Shown here: one piece after another, positions 7,717 to 16,024 of the stretch
How the letters are laid out: every line of letters begins with the position of its first letter
How positions within the stretch are numbered: position 1 is the stretch's first letter
Assembly (NCBI RefSeq): GCF_042434395.1
Contig: NZ_JBHLTP010000004.1
Coordinates: forward strand, 218,802-282,801
Origin: Pontibacillus salicampi
GTDB lineage: Bacteria; Bacillota; Bacilli; Bacillales; BH030062
Length of the DNA stretch: 64,000 bases
Reading direction: 5' to 3'
The notes under the pieces: model-generated
What the model saw: only the letters and a program-made list of their open reading frames with translations
The model's database searches: none
Told to the model about the DNA's origin: nothing
Translations under genes and position numbers: made by a program

Positions 7717-8916
7717 GTGCCGATCATCAAAGTAGAGAACTTATCAAAAATCTTTGGTAAGAACCCTTCTCAGGCTATTAAGATGCTGGATGAAGGTAAA
7801 AAGAAAGAAGAGATACTGGACAAAACGGGAAATACAGTCGGTGTTAACCGTGCTTCATTTGAAGTAGAAGAAGGCGAAATATTTGTCATTATGGGATTAT
7901 CCGGTAGTGGTAAATCTACACTGGTTCGCTTGTTGAACCGATTAATTGAGCCAACGGAAGGCAGCGTATATGTAGATGGACAAAACCTTTCTAATATGAG
8001 TGGGAACGATTTAAGAGGCGTCCGTCGAGAGAAAATGAGTATGGTTTTCCAAAGCTTTGCATTATTTCCATTTAGAACGGTATTACAAAATGCAGAGTTT
8101 GGCTTAGAAGTACAAGGTATAGATAAAAGTAAAAGAAGTGAAAAAGCTAAAAACGCACTAGAGCTTGTTGGTTTAGGGCAAGTGATTCAACAATATCCAA
8201 GACAACTGTCTGGTGGTATGCAGCAGCGTGTTGGACTGGCAAGAGCTCTTGCGAATGATCCTGAAGTACTATTAATGGACGAGGCTTTCTCCGCATTAGA
8301 CCCGTTGATTCGTAAAGAAATGCAGGACGAGCTGCTCGATCTTCAGGAGCGTATGCAGAAGACTATTATCTTTATTACGCACGACTTGGATGAAGCGTTA
8401 AGAATCGGGGATCGTATTGCTCTTATGAAGGATGGGGGAATTGTACAAATTGGATCTCCAGAGGAAATCCTTGTGAATCCAGCAAACGATTATGTGGAGA
8501 AATTCGTAGAAGATGTGGATCGCTCAAAAGTATTGAATGCTCAACATATAATGAAACGCCCAGAAGCGGTGAACATAGACAGACATGGTCCGCGTGTAGC
8601 TCTAGAAAGAATGAGAGAAGAGGGTCTGTCCAGCATATACGTAACGGATAGATCTAGAAACCTTAAAGGGGTAGTGTCGGCTGACAAAGCTTCCGATGCT
8701 GTGAAGAATAATATTACAGATTTGAATGAGATTTTGGAAACAGGAGTGCCAACCGTTTCACCGGATACCTCCATGCAGGAGATTTTTGACTTGATTCATG
8801 ATTCTCCAGTACCAATCGCAGTAGTAGAGGACGGTAAACTACAAGGTGTTATCGTTCGAGGAGCAGTAATTGCCGCATTAGCCGGAAGTGAGGTGTCTAT
8901 TAATGAAGTTAATTGA
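7717..8916 (+). CDS. opuAA: Glycine/proline betaine ABC transporter ATPase, OpuAA type
   Basis: The 399-residue ATPase has Walker A GLSGSGKST (about residues 60-68), signature LSGGMQQR (about 164) and Walker B LLMDEAF (about 186), followed by a C-terminal pair of CBS domains (about 270-395), as in OpuA/ProV. CBS domains in OpuA sense ionic strength or nucleotides and gate transport. The start is GTG 7717 preceded by AAGGGGTG; an ATG at 7713 is out of frame. It overlaps the permease gene by 14 nt, so translation is probably coupled. Confidence 0.93.
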   Translation: MPIIKVENLSKIFGKNPSQAIKMLDEGKKKEEILDKTGNTVGVNRASFEVEEGEIFVIMGLSGSGKSTLVRLLNRLIEPTEGSVYVDGQNLSNMSGNDLRGVRREKMSMVFQSFALFPFRTVLQNAEFGLEVQGIDKSKRSEKAKNALELVGLGQVIQQYPRQLSGGMQQRVGLARALANDPEVLLMDEAFSALDPLIRKEMQDELLDLQERMQKTIIFITHDLDEALRIGDRIALMKDGGIVQIGSPEEILVNPANDYVEKFVEDVDRSKVLNAQHIMKRPEAVNIDRHGPRVALERMREEGLSSIYVTDRSRNLKGVVSADKASDAVKNNITDLNEILETGVPTVSPDTSMQEIFDLIHDSPVPIAVVEDGKLQGVIVRGAVIAALAGSEVSINEVN

Positions 8917-9745
8917 GACAATACCAATGAAGAGTTGGATTGATGGATTAACCGATTGGATTACAGATAATTTTGAATTTCTATTTGAACCAATTAAAGA
9001 TAACTTAGGAGAATTTATTGAGGGATTAAGTTCCGCTCTGCAGTGGATTAATCCATGGATTTTTATTGCTATTATCGTTATTGCAGCATTCTTTATAACA
9101 GGGAAAAAAGTTGGCCTGGCTGCTTTCACCTTAATTGGACTGTGGTTCATCTTTAACCAGAACCTTTGGGAAGATTTGATGGACACATTCTCTCTCGTAA
9201 TAACAGCCAGTATAATATCAGTTATAATTGGTGTCCCGTTTGGAATTTGGATGGCTAAGAGTAGAATTGTGGAAGCTATTATTACCCCAATTCTTGACTT
9301 CATGCAGACTATGCCAGCCTTTGTTTACTTAATCCCTGCTGTTGCATTCTTTGGAATAGGGATGGTACCTGGTGTATTCGCATCTGTTATCTTTGCAGTA
9401 CCACCAACGGTTCGTTTTACCAACTTAGGTATTCGACAAGTGTCCAAGGAATTAATTGAAGCATCCGAAGCCTTTGGTACAACAGGCTTTCAAAAACTAT
9501 ATAAAGTACAATTGCCAATGGCTAAGAAGACAATAATGGCAGGTATTAACCAAACGGTTATGCTTGCACTATCTATGGTTGTTATCGCATCCATGATCGG
9601 TGCAGAAGGACTAGGTCAGCGAGTTATTGAATCACTTTCTCGTAATGATGTTGGTTTAGGATTCGTAGCAGGTGTCAGTATCGTTATATTAGCCATTATC
9701 ATCGACCGTTTTACGCAAAGCTTAAATACCCAAAAAGGGGAATAA
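8903..9745 (+). CDS. opuAB: Betaine ABC transporter permease, OpuAB type
   Basis: The 280-residue membrane protein has an N-terminal amphipathic region, two early helices, and a typical binding-protein-dependent permease domain with the EAA-type loop (ELIEASEAFGTTGFQKLYKVQLP, key residues E, A, G) that docks on the ATPase. It belongs to the OpuAB/ProW family. ATG 8903 lies inside the end of opuAA with GAGGTG 8 nt upstream. The substrate-binding protein is a separate downstream gene, as in Bacillus opuA rather than the fused lactococcal form. Confidence 0.92.
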   Translation: MKLIETIPMKSWIDGLTDWITDNFEFLFEPIKDNLGEFIEGLSSALQWINPWIFIAIIVIAAFFITGKKVGLAAFTLIGLWFIFNQNLWEDLMDTFSLVITASIISVIIGVPFGIWMAKSRIVEAIITPILDFMQTMPAFVYLIPAVAFFGIGMVPGVFASVIFAVPPTVRFTNLGIRQVSKELIEASEAFGTTGFQKLYKVQLPMAKKTIMAGINQTVMLALSMVVIASMIGAEGLGQRVIESLSRNDVGLGFVAGVSIVILAIIIDRFTQSLNTQKGE

Positions 9746-9819
9746 TGCTAGTTTGAACATTTCTATCAACTAAGGGGAATGATCAAATATATACAAAGAA
9801 AAAGGGGAGAACATAAGTA

Positions 9820-10737
9820 ATGATGAAAACAAACTGGAAACGTGTAGGGCTTATAGCAGGATTATCTTTATCGCTCGTAGCAGCAGGGTGCGGATCTTCA
9901 TCAGAAGGAGGATCTTCTGATGAAGGGTCAGGTGAAAGCAGTGCCTCAGTTGGGGAATCTCTGAATCATGAGATTACTGGAATTGATTCTGGAGCTGGAG
10001 TAGTAAAAGCCTCTGAGAAAGCTGTAGAAGAGTATGGCTTGGAGGAGTGGGAGGTACAGACATCCTCTGGCGGTGCAATGACAGAAGAGCTAAGTAATGC
10101 TATTGAAGATGAAGAACCAATCATTGTAACAGGATGGACTCCACACTGGAAGTTTGCTAAGTATGACCTGAAATATTTAGAAGACCCTAAAGAAGTATTT
10201 GGTGGTGAAGAGAAAATCCATACCATGGTTAAGCAGGGCTTAAAGGAAGAAAAGCCGAACTTAAACAAAATCCTGGATCAATTTAGCTGGGATGCCAGTC
10301 AGATGGAAAGTGTTATGTTAAAGCGTAAAGATGGAACTCCGATTGAAGAAGCAGCGAAAAAATGGGTAGAAGAAAATGCAGACCAAGTTTCTGAATGGAC
10401 GAAAGGTGCAGAGAAAGTAGATGGTGTAGAGGCTAAGCTAGTATATGTATCTTGGGATTCAGAAATTGCATCTACTAACGTAATTGCTGAAGTACTGCGT
10501 CAGCAAGGCTTTGAAGTGGAAATAACACAAGTACAAAATGCTACAATGTGGCAAGCAGTTGCAGAAGGCGAAGCGGACGGAATGGTGGCTGCATGGTTAC
10601 CTGGAACCCATGGCGAGAACTATGAGAACTTTAAAGATCAAGTAACAGATCTTGGACCGAATTTAGAAGGTGCCAAAATCGGACTTGTAGTTCCTGAATA
10701 TATGGACATCGAATCTATTGAAGACTTAAAAGAATAA
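9820..10737 (+). CDS. opuAC: Betaine-binding lipoprotein, OpuAC type
   Basis: The 305-residue lipoprotein has a signal peptide ending in a lipobox (VAAGC) with the modified Cys near residue 24 and a Ser/Gly/Glu linker. The OpuAC-like ligand-binding domain follows (about residues 45-300). Trp-containing blocks such as ITGWTPHWKFAKYDL and VAAWLPGTHG are typical of the aromatic cage that holds quaternary ammonium osmolytes. It is anchored outside the membrane and delivers betaine to the OpuAB permease. It lies 74 nt after opuAB with its own AAAGGGGAG site, and a terminator follows. Confidence 0.93.
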   Translation: MMKTNWKRVGLIAGLSLSLVAAGCGSSSEGGSSDEGSGESSASVGESLNHEITGIDSGAGVVKASEKAVEEYGLEEWEVQTSSGGAMTEELSNAIEDEEPIIVTGWTPHWKFAKYDLKYLEDPKEVFGGEEKIHTMVKQGLKEEKPNLNKILDQFSWDASQMESVMLKRKDGTPIEEAAKKWVEENADQVSEWTKGAEKVDGVEAKLVYVSWDSEIASTNVIAEVLRQQGFEVEITQVQNATMWQAVAEGEADGMVAAWLPGTHGENYENFKDQVTDLGPNLEGAKIGLVVPEYMDIESIEDLKE

Positions 10738-10766
10738 TTTCTCTTGTTAAAACAACCCTCTTTATC

Positions 10767-10803
10767 AAAAACCTGCTCTCTAGTATGGAGAGCAGGTTTT
10801 ATG
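10767..10803 (+). terminator. Terminator of the opuA-like operon
   Basis: AAACCTGCTCTC pairs with GAGAGCAGGTTTT (13-bp stem, loop 10781-10787), ending in TTTTATG. Confidence 0.9.
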
Positions 10804-10890
10804 TATTATGGGGGCTTTTTTCATTTTGTCGGACGTTTTTTGAGTATTTAGAGCAATGTTACATTCCTTGATAACTCGATATTTTTTATT

Positions 10891-10928
10891 GCCAAACAAA
10901 AGAGGATACCCATATATGGGTATCCTCT
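10891..10928 (-). terminator. Terminator after yhaH
   Basis: A perfect 28-bp palindrome (10901-10928) is followed, on the minus strand, by TTTGTTTGG. It lies 9 bp beyond the yhaH stop codon. Confidence 0.8.
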
Positions 10929-10937
10929 ATCCTACAT

Positions 10938-11369
10938 TTACTGAAGGGGATTAGAGTCCTCATCGTCTTGAGGTACAGGTTTTTCATCGGAAGCTACCTG
11001 AATTTCATGATCGTTGGTTTTGGACTTTTCTTCTAGCTCTTTTAAGCTGTCTTCAATTTCCTCTAAATGCTTTTGAATTTTTCTCTGATGAGGCTCAATG
11101 GTTTGCTTCCAGCTCTCAATGGACTGTTTTACATCGGTAGAAAGGTCTTTTAGTAATGTGGCACCTTCTCTGGAAGTTTGAGAAATTTGTTCCGTTAACT
11201 GTGTTCCCTGATCTCTCAAGTTGTCTAGTGTGTGTTTTAACCGCTCTGTTGAATCCTTTGCTTGCGAACGAAATTGGCTTCCTGAAGAAGGAGTGGAAAG
11301 TAAAGTAGCCGCCGCACTTACAACGCCTCCAACTACGAATCCTAGCACTAATGATTTACTTTTTCCCAT
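10938..11369 (-). CDS. yhaH: YtxH-domain protein YhaH
   Basis: The 143-residue protein has an N-terminal hydrophobic Gly/Ala-rich segment (about residues 6-28) followed by a long charged helical region predicted as coiled coil, and an acidic tail. This is the YtxH-like family of general-stress-associated small membrane-bound proteins. The location between scoC and trpP matches yhaH. ATG 11369 is chosen because GGAG lies about 10 nt upstream; an in-frame TTG at 11375 is the alternative. Its molecular role is unknown. Confidence 0.88.
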   Translation of the reverse strand: MGKSKSLVLGFVVGGVVSAAATLLSTPSSGSQFRSQAKDSTERLKHTLDNLRDQGTQLTEQISQTSREGATLLKDLSTDVKQSIESWKQTIEPHQRKIQKHLEEIEDSLKELEEKSKTNDHEIQVASDEKPVPQDDEDSNPLQ

Positions 11370-11499
11370 AATCAAAAAACTCCTTTCTTACTTCTATTAT
11401 ATCCGTTTTTTCTTGTCCTGTAGAGGACTAATTAGCGGTTAATGAAAGTTTATGCTGTCTATGTAAAACATAGGTATTCTTACTGTTCCCCATATAAAA

Positions 11500-11528
11500 T
11501 AAATAAAAACCCCTGACTGAGTCAGAGG
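11500..11528 (-). terminator. Terminator after trpP
   Basis: On the minus strand CCTCTGAC and GTCAGGGG form an 8-bp stem (one T-G pair) followed by TTTTTATTTATTTT. Confidence 0.75.
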
Positions 11529-11542
11529 CTGAACATTTAGAA

Positions 11543-12094
11543 TTAAGAGGCCTTAGAGGTAACGGTGCTCTTGCCAATATTCGTACGAACAAATATTTTT
11601 TGAACGATAGGATAGATGATAGTCATGACGATAGTATTGAATGCAGCGGCAGGAAGAACAACTGCTAGGAAAAGAGCAGTAAACGACCCTTCCATAAGAC
11701 CGATAATCATGACGGCTACAGTAAGAAATATAGAGCCACTAATGATTGTTCCGACAGCTGTTAGAACGGAAGCTGCTATGGTGGTGTTGATGACCTTACT
11801 GAGCACTACAAACAAACCAAAGAAAATGAATGCTGTTAATGGTTTATCAATAATATTGGCAATCTGTCCTCCTGGAGCGGAAGTAGTTAGTGCGGAAATA
11901 CCACCGGTGACAAAGGATAGTAACAATACATAAGGAAGCTTAGGAAATAAGATAATACCTAGAAACATCATTACTAACAGCATATCCGGCTTCATTCCGA
12001 AAAGAACAGGCGGAGCAAATATGTGTAACACCGCTCCAATTCCAGCTAATAACGACAGCAATACCAATACTCTTGTGTCTAAACGTTTGTTCAT
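11543..12094 (-). CDS. trpP: Tryptophan transporter TrpP (YhaG)
   Basis: The 183-residue membrane protein has about five helices and matches TrpP in length, position and motifs (ITTSAPGGQIANIIDKPLTA-like region, here LTTSAPGGQIANIIDKP). TrpP imports tryptophan. The start was set at ATG 12094, preceded by GAGGAGAG on the minus strand; the frame continues upstream but without a second ribosome binding site. The leader carries six regularly spaced (G/U)AG triplets that cover the ribosome binding site, so TRAP-mediated translational repression by tryptophan is expected, as known for B. subtilis trpP. Confidence 0.92.
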   Translation of the reverse strand: MNKRLDTRVLVLLSLLAGIGAVLHIFAPPVLFGMKPDMLLVMMFLGIILFPKLPYVLLLSFVTGGISALTTSAPGGQIANIIDKPLTAFIFFGLFVVLSKVINTTIAASVLTAVGTIISGSIFLTVAVMIIGLMEGSFTALFLAVVLPAAAFNTIVMTIIYPIVQKIFVRTNIGKSTVTSKAS

Positions 12095-12101
12095 ATTAAT
12101 T

Positions 12102-12129
12102 CTCTCCTCTTCTAAACTAATCTCGACTA
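12102..12129 (-). promoter_or_regulatory. TRAP-binding site overlapping the trpP ribosome binding site
   Basis: Reading the minus strand 5' to 3' there are six triplets, UAG, GAG, UAG, UAG, GAG, GAG, each separated by exactly 2 nt, at 12127-12129, 12122-12124, 12117-12119, 12112-12114, 12107-12109 and 12102-12104. Two more occur inside the gene at irregular spacing (12079-12081 and 12070-12072). TRAP (MtrB) binds such repeats when charged with tryptophan and would block ribosome access. Confidence 0.85.
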
Positions 12130-12216
12130 CATTCCAGCTGTGTCCTGTGACCAACTGCGAAAGTCTAGTCCTATTGTAGCAAATTTCTCGAAAAAGTAAA
12201 TAAAAGTACATATGCT

Positions 12217-12601
12217 TTACTGAAAAACAGTGTTTTCTTTTTGGTCATGGAGATCCTGGTACTTATTAAACATTTTTCTATTCTTATACCAAAGTACTGA
12301 AAGAGCTACGCATAGAAGAGCTCCAGCAATGGCATATCCTATCGTGGTCAAAGAAGCGAGTGCCACAGAAAGAAACATACCTGTTCGAATGGAGATTTTT
12401 CTATACATCCACCCAATTAAAGGATTGAGAGGTATTCGAATTAATCGGTTAATGGGATAATACGAGACCGACATGCCACAGTGTCGATAACCCTGCTTCG
12501 TTGTAATAAATAGGAAGTGCAATGTAGAGCATGGAATCTCCAATGATACAAAGAGCCGTAATTAAAGAAAGTACAATGACTGGTCTACGGCTATACCTCA
12601 T
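12217..12601 (-). pseudogene. Frameshifted and truncated MFS transporter remnant
   Basis: On the minus strand ATG 12601 opens an MFS-like N-terminus (VIVLSLITALCIIGDSMLY then a first transmembrane helix). It runs for 50 codons to a stop at 12449-12451. The sequence continues in another frame with INRLIRIPLNPLIGWMYRK, the conserved loop after helix 2, then about two further hydrophobic segments and a charged tail ending at 12217. A single-nucleotide frameshift near 12450-12470 would join the two parts. The total of about 127 residues is roughly a third of a normal MFS protein, so there is probably also an internal deletion joining an early helix to the C-terminal end. Confidence 0.75.
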
Positions 12602-12668
12602 AGTAAACCCTCTGAACAGTTAGGTTGCATCATATGTACAAGAGCATAGCTTCCTCCTGAATATATCA

Positions 12669-12684
12669 ATCAAAAATTGTTGAT
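12669..12684. promoter_or_regulatory. Candidate operator, ATCAA-N6-TTGAT (copy 1)
   Basis: ATCAAAAATTGTTGAT has 5-bp inverted arms separated by 6 bp, upstream of the MFS remnant. A second copy with identical arms and spacing lies 36 bp away. Confidence 0.45.
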
Positions 12685-12720
12685 GTAATATATCTAAGTA
12701 TGAAGCCTAATGAGTATTAA

Positions 12721-12736
12721 ATCAAATATTTTTGAT
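12721..12736. promoter_or_regulatory. Candidate operator, ATCAA-N6-TTGAT (copy 2)
   Basis: ATCAAATATTTTTGAT has the same arms and spacer length as the copy at 12669-12684. The pairing extends to a 20-bp near-palindrome with one mismatched pair. Confidence 0.45.
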
Positions 12737-12739
12737 TTA

Positions 12740-12784
12740 AAAACCTAAAATATGCTGCCTCCATGTTCTATCCAGAGGCAGCAT
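12740..12784 (-). terminator. Terminator after hit
   Basis: ATGCTGCCTC (12752-12761) and GAGGCAGCAT (12775-12784) form a perfect 10-bp stem. On the minus strand it is followed by the T-rich ATTTTAGGTTTTT. Confidence 0.8.
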
Positions 12785-12789
12785 CCTTG

Positions 12790-13215
12790 CTATGAAATGT
12801 GATGAGATATAGTAGAAGCTATGTCCTGCAGGTCTTCATTACTATATTCCTCTGTATGAGTTTCCCATTTTGCTCCAAAGCCATCTTCTTTTCCATACCG
12901 AGGAATTAAATGAATATGTAGATGGAAAACAGATTGGCCAGCTGCTTCTTCATTGTTATTTAATATATTTAAGCCAACTGGTTGAAACGCTTCTTTTATC
13001 GCATTGGCTACTTTTGGAACACGTGCAAATAAGGATTCTGCAACTGAAGCATCAGCATCGTATATGTTTCTTACGTGCTGCTTTGGAATAATTAATGTAT
13101 GTCCCTTCGTGGTTTGACTAATGTCGAGAAATGCGTACACTTCTTTATCCTCATACACCTTAGCCGAAGGGATATCTCCGTCAATAATTTTGCAAAAGAT
13201 ACAATCTTGACTCAT
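12790..13215 (-). CDS. hit: HIT family nucleotide hydrolase Hit
   Basis: The 141-residue protein has an N-terminal CIFC zinc-type motif, the HIT fold with IIPKQHV, and the catalytic triad motif HLHIHLIP near the C-terminus. HIT proteins of the Hint branch hydrolyse AMP-linked substrates (adenosine phosphoramidates). The position beside ecsA matches B. subtilis hit. ATG 13215 lies 7 nt after GGAGG; ATG 13221 would be too close. It is divergent from the ecs operon. Confidence 0.95.
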   Translation of the reverse strand: MSQDCIFCKIIDGDIPSAKVYEDKEVYAFLDISQTTKGHTLIIPKQHVRNIYDADASVAESLFARVPKVANAIKEAFQPVGLNILNNNEEAAGQSVFHLHIHLIPRYGKEDGFGAKWETHTEEYSNEDLQDIASTISHHIS

Positions 13216-13449
13216 CTTCATTCCTCCACTCTTCTTAGGTTATGTTTATCATAACAGAACGATTAAGGTGAATGGAACAATAAGGGATGAGGTTCTTCTC
13301 TTATAAGGGTTTTAGTGGGAACCACTCTATTCGGGCAGACATTCGCTTTCCTATTGCATCATACTACGTGAGGTGTGTACGAAACGTAACTTTCATAAAT
13401 TGATCTTGCGTGGATAACATACCAATTACTGCTGTGGTATGTAACAATA

Positions 13450-13490
13450 AATATAAATAAAACAGAGTACCTCAGGGAGAGGTACTCTGT
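13450..13490 (-). terminator. Strong orphan terminator on the minus strand
   Basis: ACAGAGTACCTC (13462-13473) and GAGGTACTCTGT (13479-13490) form a perfect 12-bp stem. On the minus strand it is followed by TTTATTTATATTTATTG. No protein-coding gene lies immediately upstream on that strand. Confidence 0.75.
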
Positions 13491-13860
13491 ATGGGAAGAC
13501 TTGGGAAAGCCGTCCACCTATCTGTTAAGGATAGATACGGGGTTTACTTTGCTACGCGCGGGGTTACCACTATGTGGCTGCATTTCTTGATGGGAAACAC
13601 AACCTACGTAAACAAAGCTTTTACAATACCTGCTGTGAACACCTCATTTAACCATTAAATGTGTGTGATGCAACCTCAAACCTATTGGTGGAGATCGATT
13701 TCAGCCTGGTCTTTCACTGACACCTCATTTCGATTGTTAAGCCTAAACTTAATAACCTTATCAACAAAGTTTGCAGTGACGTTTTGGACAGCTCCCCCTG
13801 TCGCCTTCAAGGATAGTATGTGCAGGATAAGAGCTTCTATACGAATTTAGGGTAATTTTT

Positions 13861-13889
13861 TTGGAAAAGGAGAAGGGGAATGATAAAAT
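13861..13889 (+). promoter_or_regulatory. Predicted promoter of ecsA
   Basis: TTGGAA (13861-13866) and TAAAAT (13884-13889) are separated by 17 bp, with an extended -10 TGA just upstream of the -10 hexamer. The start codon of ecsA follows 36 bp later. Confidence 0.6.
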
Positions 13890-13925
13890 TTAGAAAAGTG
13901 AATGGTTAGGAAAAGAGGGGTACAG

Positions 13926-14669
13926 ATGAATTCATTATTACATATAGAGGAACTCGTTGGAGGTTATACTAACAAGAATGTACTGCATGGTATTTCTTTT
14001 GAAATAAAGCCTGGAGAAATAACTGGATTAATTGGCTTGAATGGTGCAGGAAAAAGCACAACCATTAAGCATGTTATCGGGTTGATGCAGCCAAAAAAAG
14101 GTAAGGTTAAGATTAATGGGAAAACATTCCAAGAAGACCCGGAAGGATATCGAGCTCAATTTTCTTATATACCAGAGATGCCTGTACTATATGATGAATT
14201 GACACTCAAGGAACACTTACGCTTAACGGCTATGGCATATGGACTATCTGAGGAAGTTTTTGAACAGCGTCTTCAGCCTCTTCTTAAAGAATTTCGGATG
14301 GAGAAGAAGCTCAACTGGTTCCCAGTACATTTTTCCAAGGGAATGCGGCAAAAAGTTATGATTATGTGTGCCTTTTTAGTGGAGCCTTCTTTATATATTG
14401 TTGATGAACCATTTGTCGGGCTGGACCCACTTGGGATTCAATCCTATTTACAACTCATGAATGAGATGAAAGACCAGGGTGCTGGTGTACTTATGTCTAC
14501 TCATATTCTGGCTACAGCCGAACGGTATTGTGACCGCTTTGTTATTCTCCATGATGGCGAAGTGAGGGCAAAGGGGACGTTGAAGGAGCTACAGGATTCC
14601 TTTCAAATGCCCGGTTCAACATTAGACGATATTTATGTGGCGCTTACGAAGGAAGATTCACATGATTAA
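13926..14669 (+). CDS. ecsA: ABC transporter ATPase EcsA
   Basis: The 247-residue ATPase has Walker A GLNGAGKST (about residues 38-46), a Ser-Lys-Gly type signature HFSKGMRQKVMIM (about 134) and Walker B YIVDEPF (about 157), with the H-loop STHILATAERYCD. It matches EcsA in length and sequence. The Ecs transporter affects exoprotein secretion, competence, sporulation and intramembrane proteolysis by RasP in B. subtilis; peptide export is a proposed role. The start ATG 13926 follows GAGGGG by 6 nt. It overlaps ecsB by 8 nt. Confidence 0.96.
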   Translation: MNSLLHIEELVGGYTNKNVLHGISFEIKPGEITGLIGLNGAGKSTTIKHVIGLMQPKKGKVKINGKTFQEDPEGYRAQFSYIPEMPVLYDELTLKEHLRLTAMAYGLSEEVFEQRLQPLLKEFRMEKKLNWFPVHFSKGMRQKVMIMCAFLVEPSLYIVDEPFVGLDPLGIQSYLQLMNEMKDQGAGVLMSTHILATAERYCDRFVILHDGEVRAKGTLKELQDSFQMPGSTLDDIYVALTKEDSHD

Positions 14670-15882
14670 TGCAAAGGATTTGTGGAAGAAACGGCTTGGC
14701 AGTCACTATAAGGAATTAAACCGATATTTACGTCTCATGTTTAATGATCATTTCTCCATTGCGTTATTTTTCTTTCTAGCTGGCCTATCATATGTGTATC
14801 AGCAGTGGCTGCAAGACTTACCTGATGGATTTCCTACGGCTGTTGTACTTGCTGTGCTTTTCGGTTTGCTTTTAACGTACAGTCCGATTCGAACGATGCT
14901 GAAAGAACCGGATTTAGTGTTCCTGTTGCCTGCAGAATTTCAGCTTTCCCCGTTTTTCCGGAACGGGCTTATTTACAGCTACATTATGCAAATGTTTCCA
15001 TTCCTTTTTGTATTTGTAGCAGCAGGTCCGCTTTACTTTACTTCCTTTGAGGAGAGAAGTATTTCCCAATATATCGTTATTGGAGCCGTAATCGTTGTAT
15101 TAAAGGCGTGGAATGTGCTCGCTCATTGGTGGGAGTTGAACAGCCGCGATGGTGTCAGTGGGTGGATTGATGCTGGTGTCCGCTTCTTACTGAATGGATT
15201 AACGATTTACTTTGTGGTTATTGGAGAGGCGTGGCTATATGCTGCAATAACAACTGTTTTACTATTTGGGATGATGATGTATGATTACAGCCTCGCTAAA
15301 AAACGTCGTGGAGTGGCTTGGGATCTCTTAATTGTGAAAGAACAAGCAAGAATGCAAGCCTTTTACAGGGTTGCTAATTTATTTACAGATGTTCCTCATC
15401 TAAAGCAGTCAATTAAGAAGCGTCACTGGCTTGTTCGCTTGCTAAAGCAACCTGTTCCATTTCAACAGGATAAAACGTTTGATTATTTATATCGCATAAC
15501 GTTTATCCGAAGCAGTGATTATTTAGGGCTATACCTCCGTTTACTTGTGATTGCGTTTGCGCTCATCTATTTCCTGCCAAACCTGTGGATGCAGCTAGGG
15601 TTCTCCTTCCTATTTCTTTACATGAGTGGGTTCCAAATGGTTACGATTTGGCATCACCATCGTCAATTGGACTGGCTGGAGCTTTATCCTGTTCCATTTA
15701 CATACAGGAAGCAAGCTTTGTTAAAATGGCTGTTTCAGTTAATGCTTTGTAAGACGTTTGTGCTAGGGATTGCCTTCTTAATAAGTGGAAACTTTATAGG
15801 CTTAGCTCTCGTATGGTTAGGTGGAGGCTTATTTAGCTATTGGATGGTATATTCTTATTTTGTAAAGCGAATGACAGTGTAA
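14662..15882 (+). CDS. ecsB: ABC transporter permease EcsB
   Basis: The 406-residue membrane protein has about eight to ten hydrophobic segments in two clusters separated by a basic cytoplasmic loop (about residues 215-285). It matches EcsB in length and place and pairs with EcsA. ATG 14662 overlaps the end of ecsA, with GAAGGAAG as ribosome binding site, so translation is likely coupled. Confidence 0.93.
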   Translation: MINAKDLWKKRLGSHYKELNRYLRLMFNDHFSIALFFFLAGLSYVYQQWLQDLPDGFPTAVVLAVLFGLLLTYSPIRTMLKEPDLVFLLPAEFQLSPFFRNGLIYSYIMQMFPFLFVFVAAGPLYFTSFEERSISQYIVIGAVIVVLKAWNVLAHWWELNSRDGVSGWIDAGVRFLLNGLTIYFVVIGEAWLYAAITTVLLFGMMMYDYSLAKKRRGVAWDLLIVKEQARMQAFYRVANLFTDVPHLKQSIKKRHWLVRLLKQPVPFQQDKTFDYLYRITFIRSSDYLGLYLRLLVIAFALIYFLPNLWMQLGFSFLFLYMSGFQMVTIWHHHRQLDWLELYPVPFTYRKQALLKWLFQLMLCKTFVLGIAFLISGNFIGLALVWLGGGLFSYWMVYSYFVKRMTV

Positions 15883-16024
15883 TGGTTAAGGGCTCTCTTA
15901 AAATTAGAAGGGGGCCTTTTCTAATAAAAACTATCTTGAAATCAAGTATTCCACTATCTTCCGATTATTTAGATTAACCTAACATGAACGTTGGTCTTAA
16001 ACAAATAGGGATGGAGGTGAAAGG

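Larger units (their letters stand above)
13222..13925. other. Hit-ecsA intergenic region with a possible minus-strand small RNA
   Basis: About 700 bp without a supported gene. It holds an ACATACCA/TGGTATGT dyad (13417-13442), a strong terminator-type hairpin for the minus strand at 13462-13490, a sequence AAATGAGGTGT on the minus strand that occurs twice (around 13640-13649 and 13721-13730), and the ecsA promoter at 13861-13889. A minus-strand transcript of up to about 350 nt ending at 13450 is plausible. Confidence 0.4.

Noticed and set aside
13659..13850. 63-codon plus-strand frame before ecsA
   Set aside because: No ribosome binding site and odd composition; the minus strand here is a better candidate for transcription.
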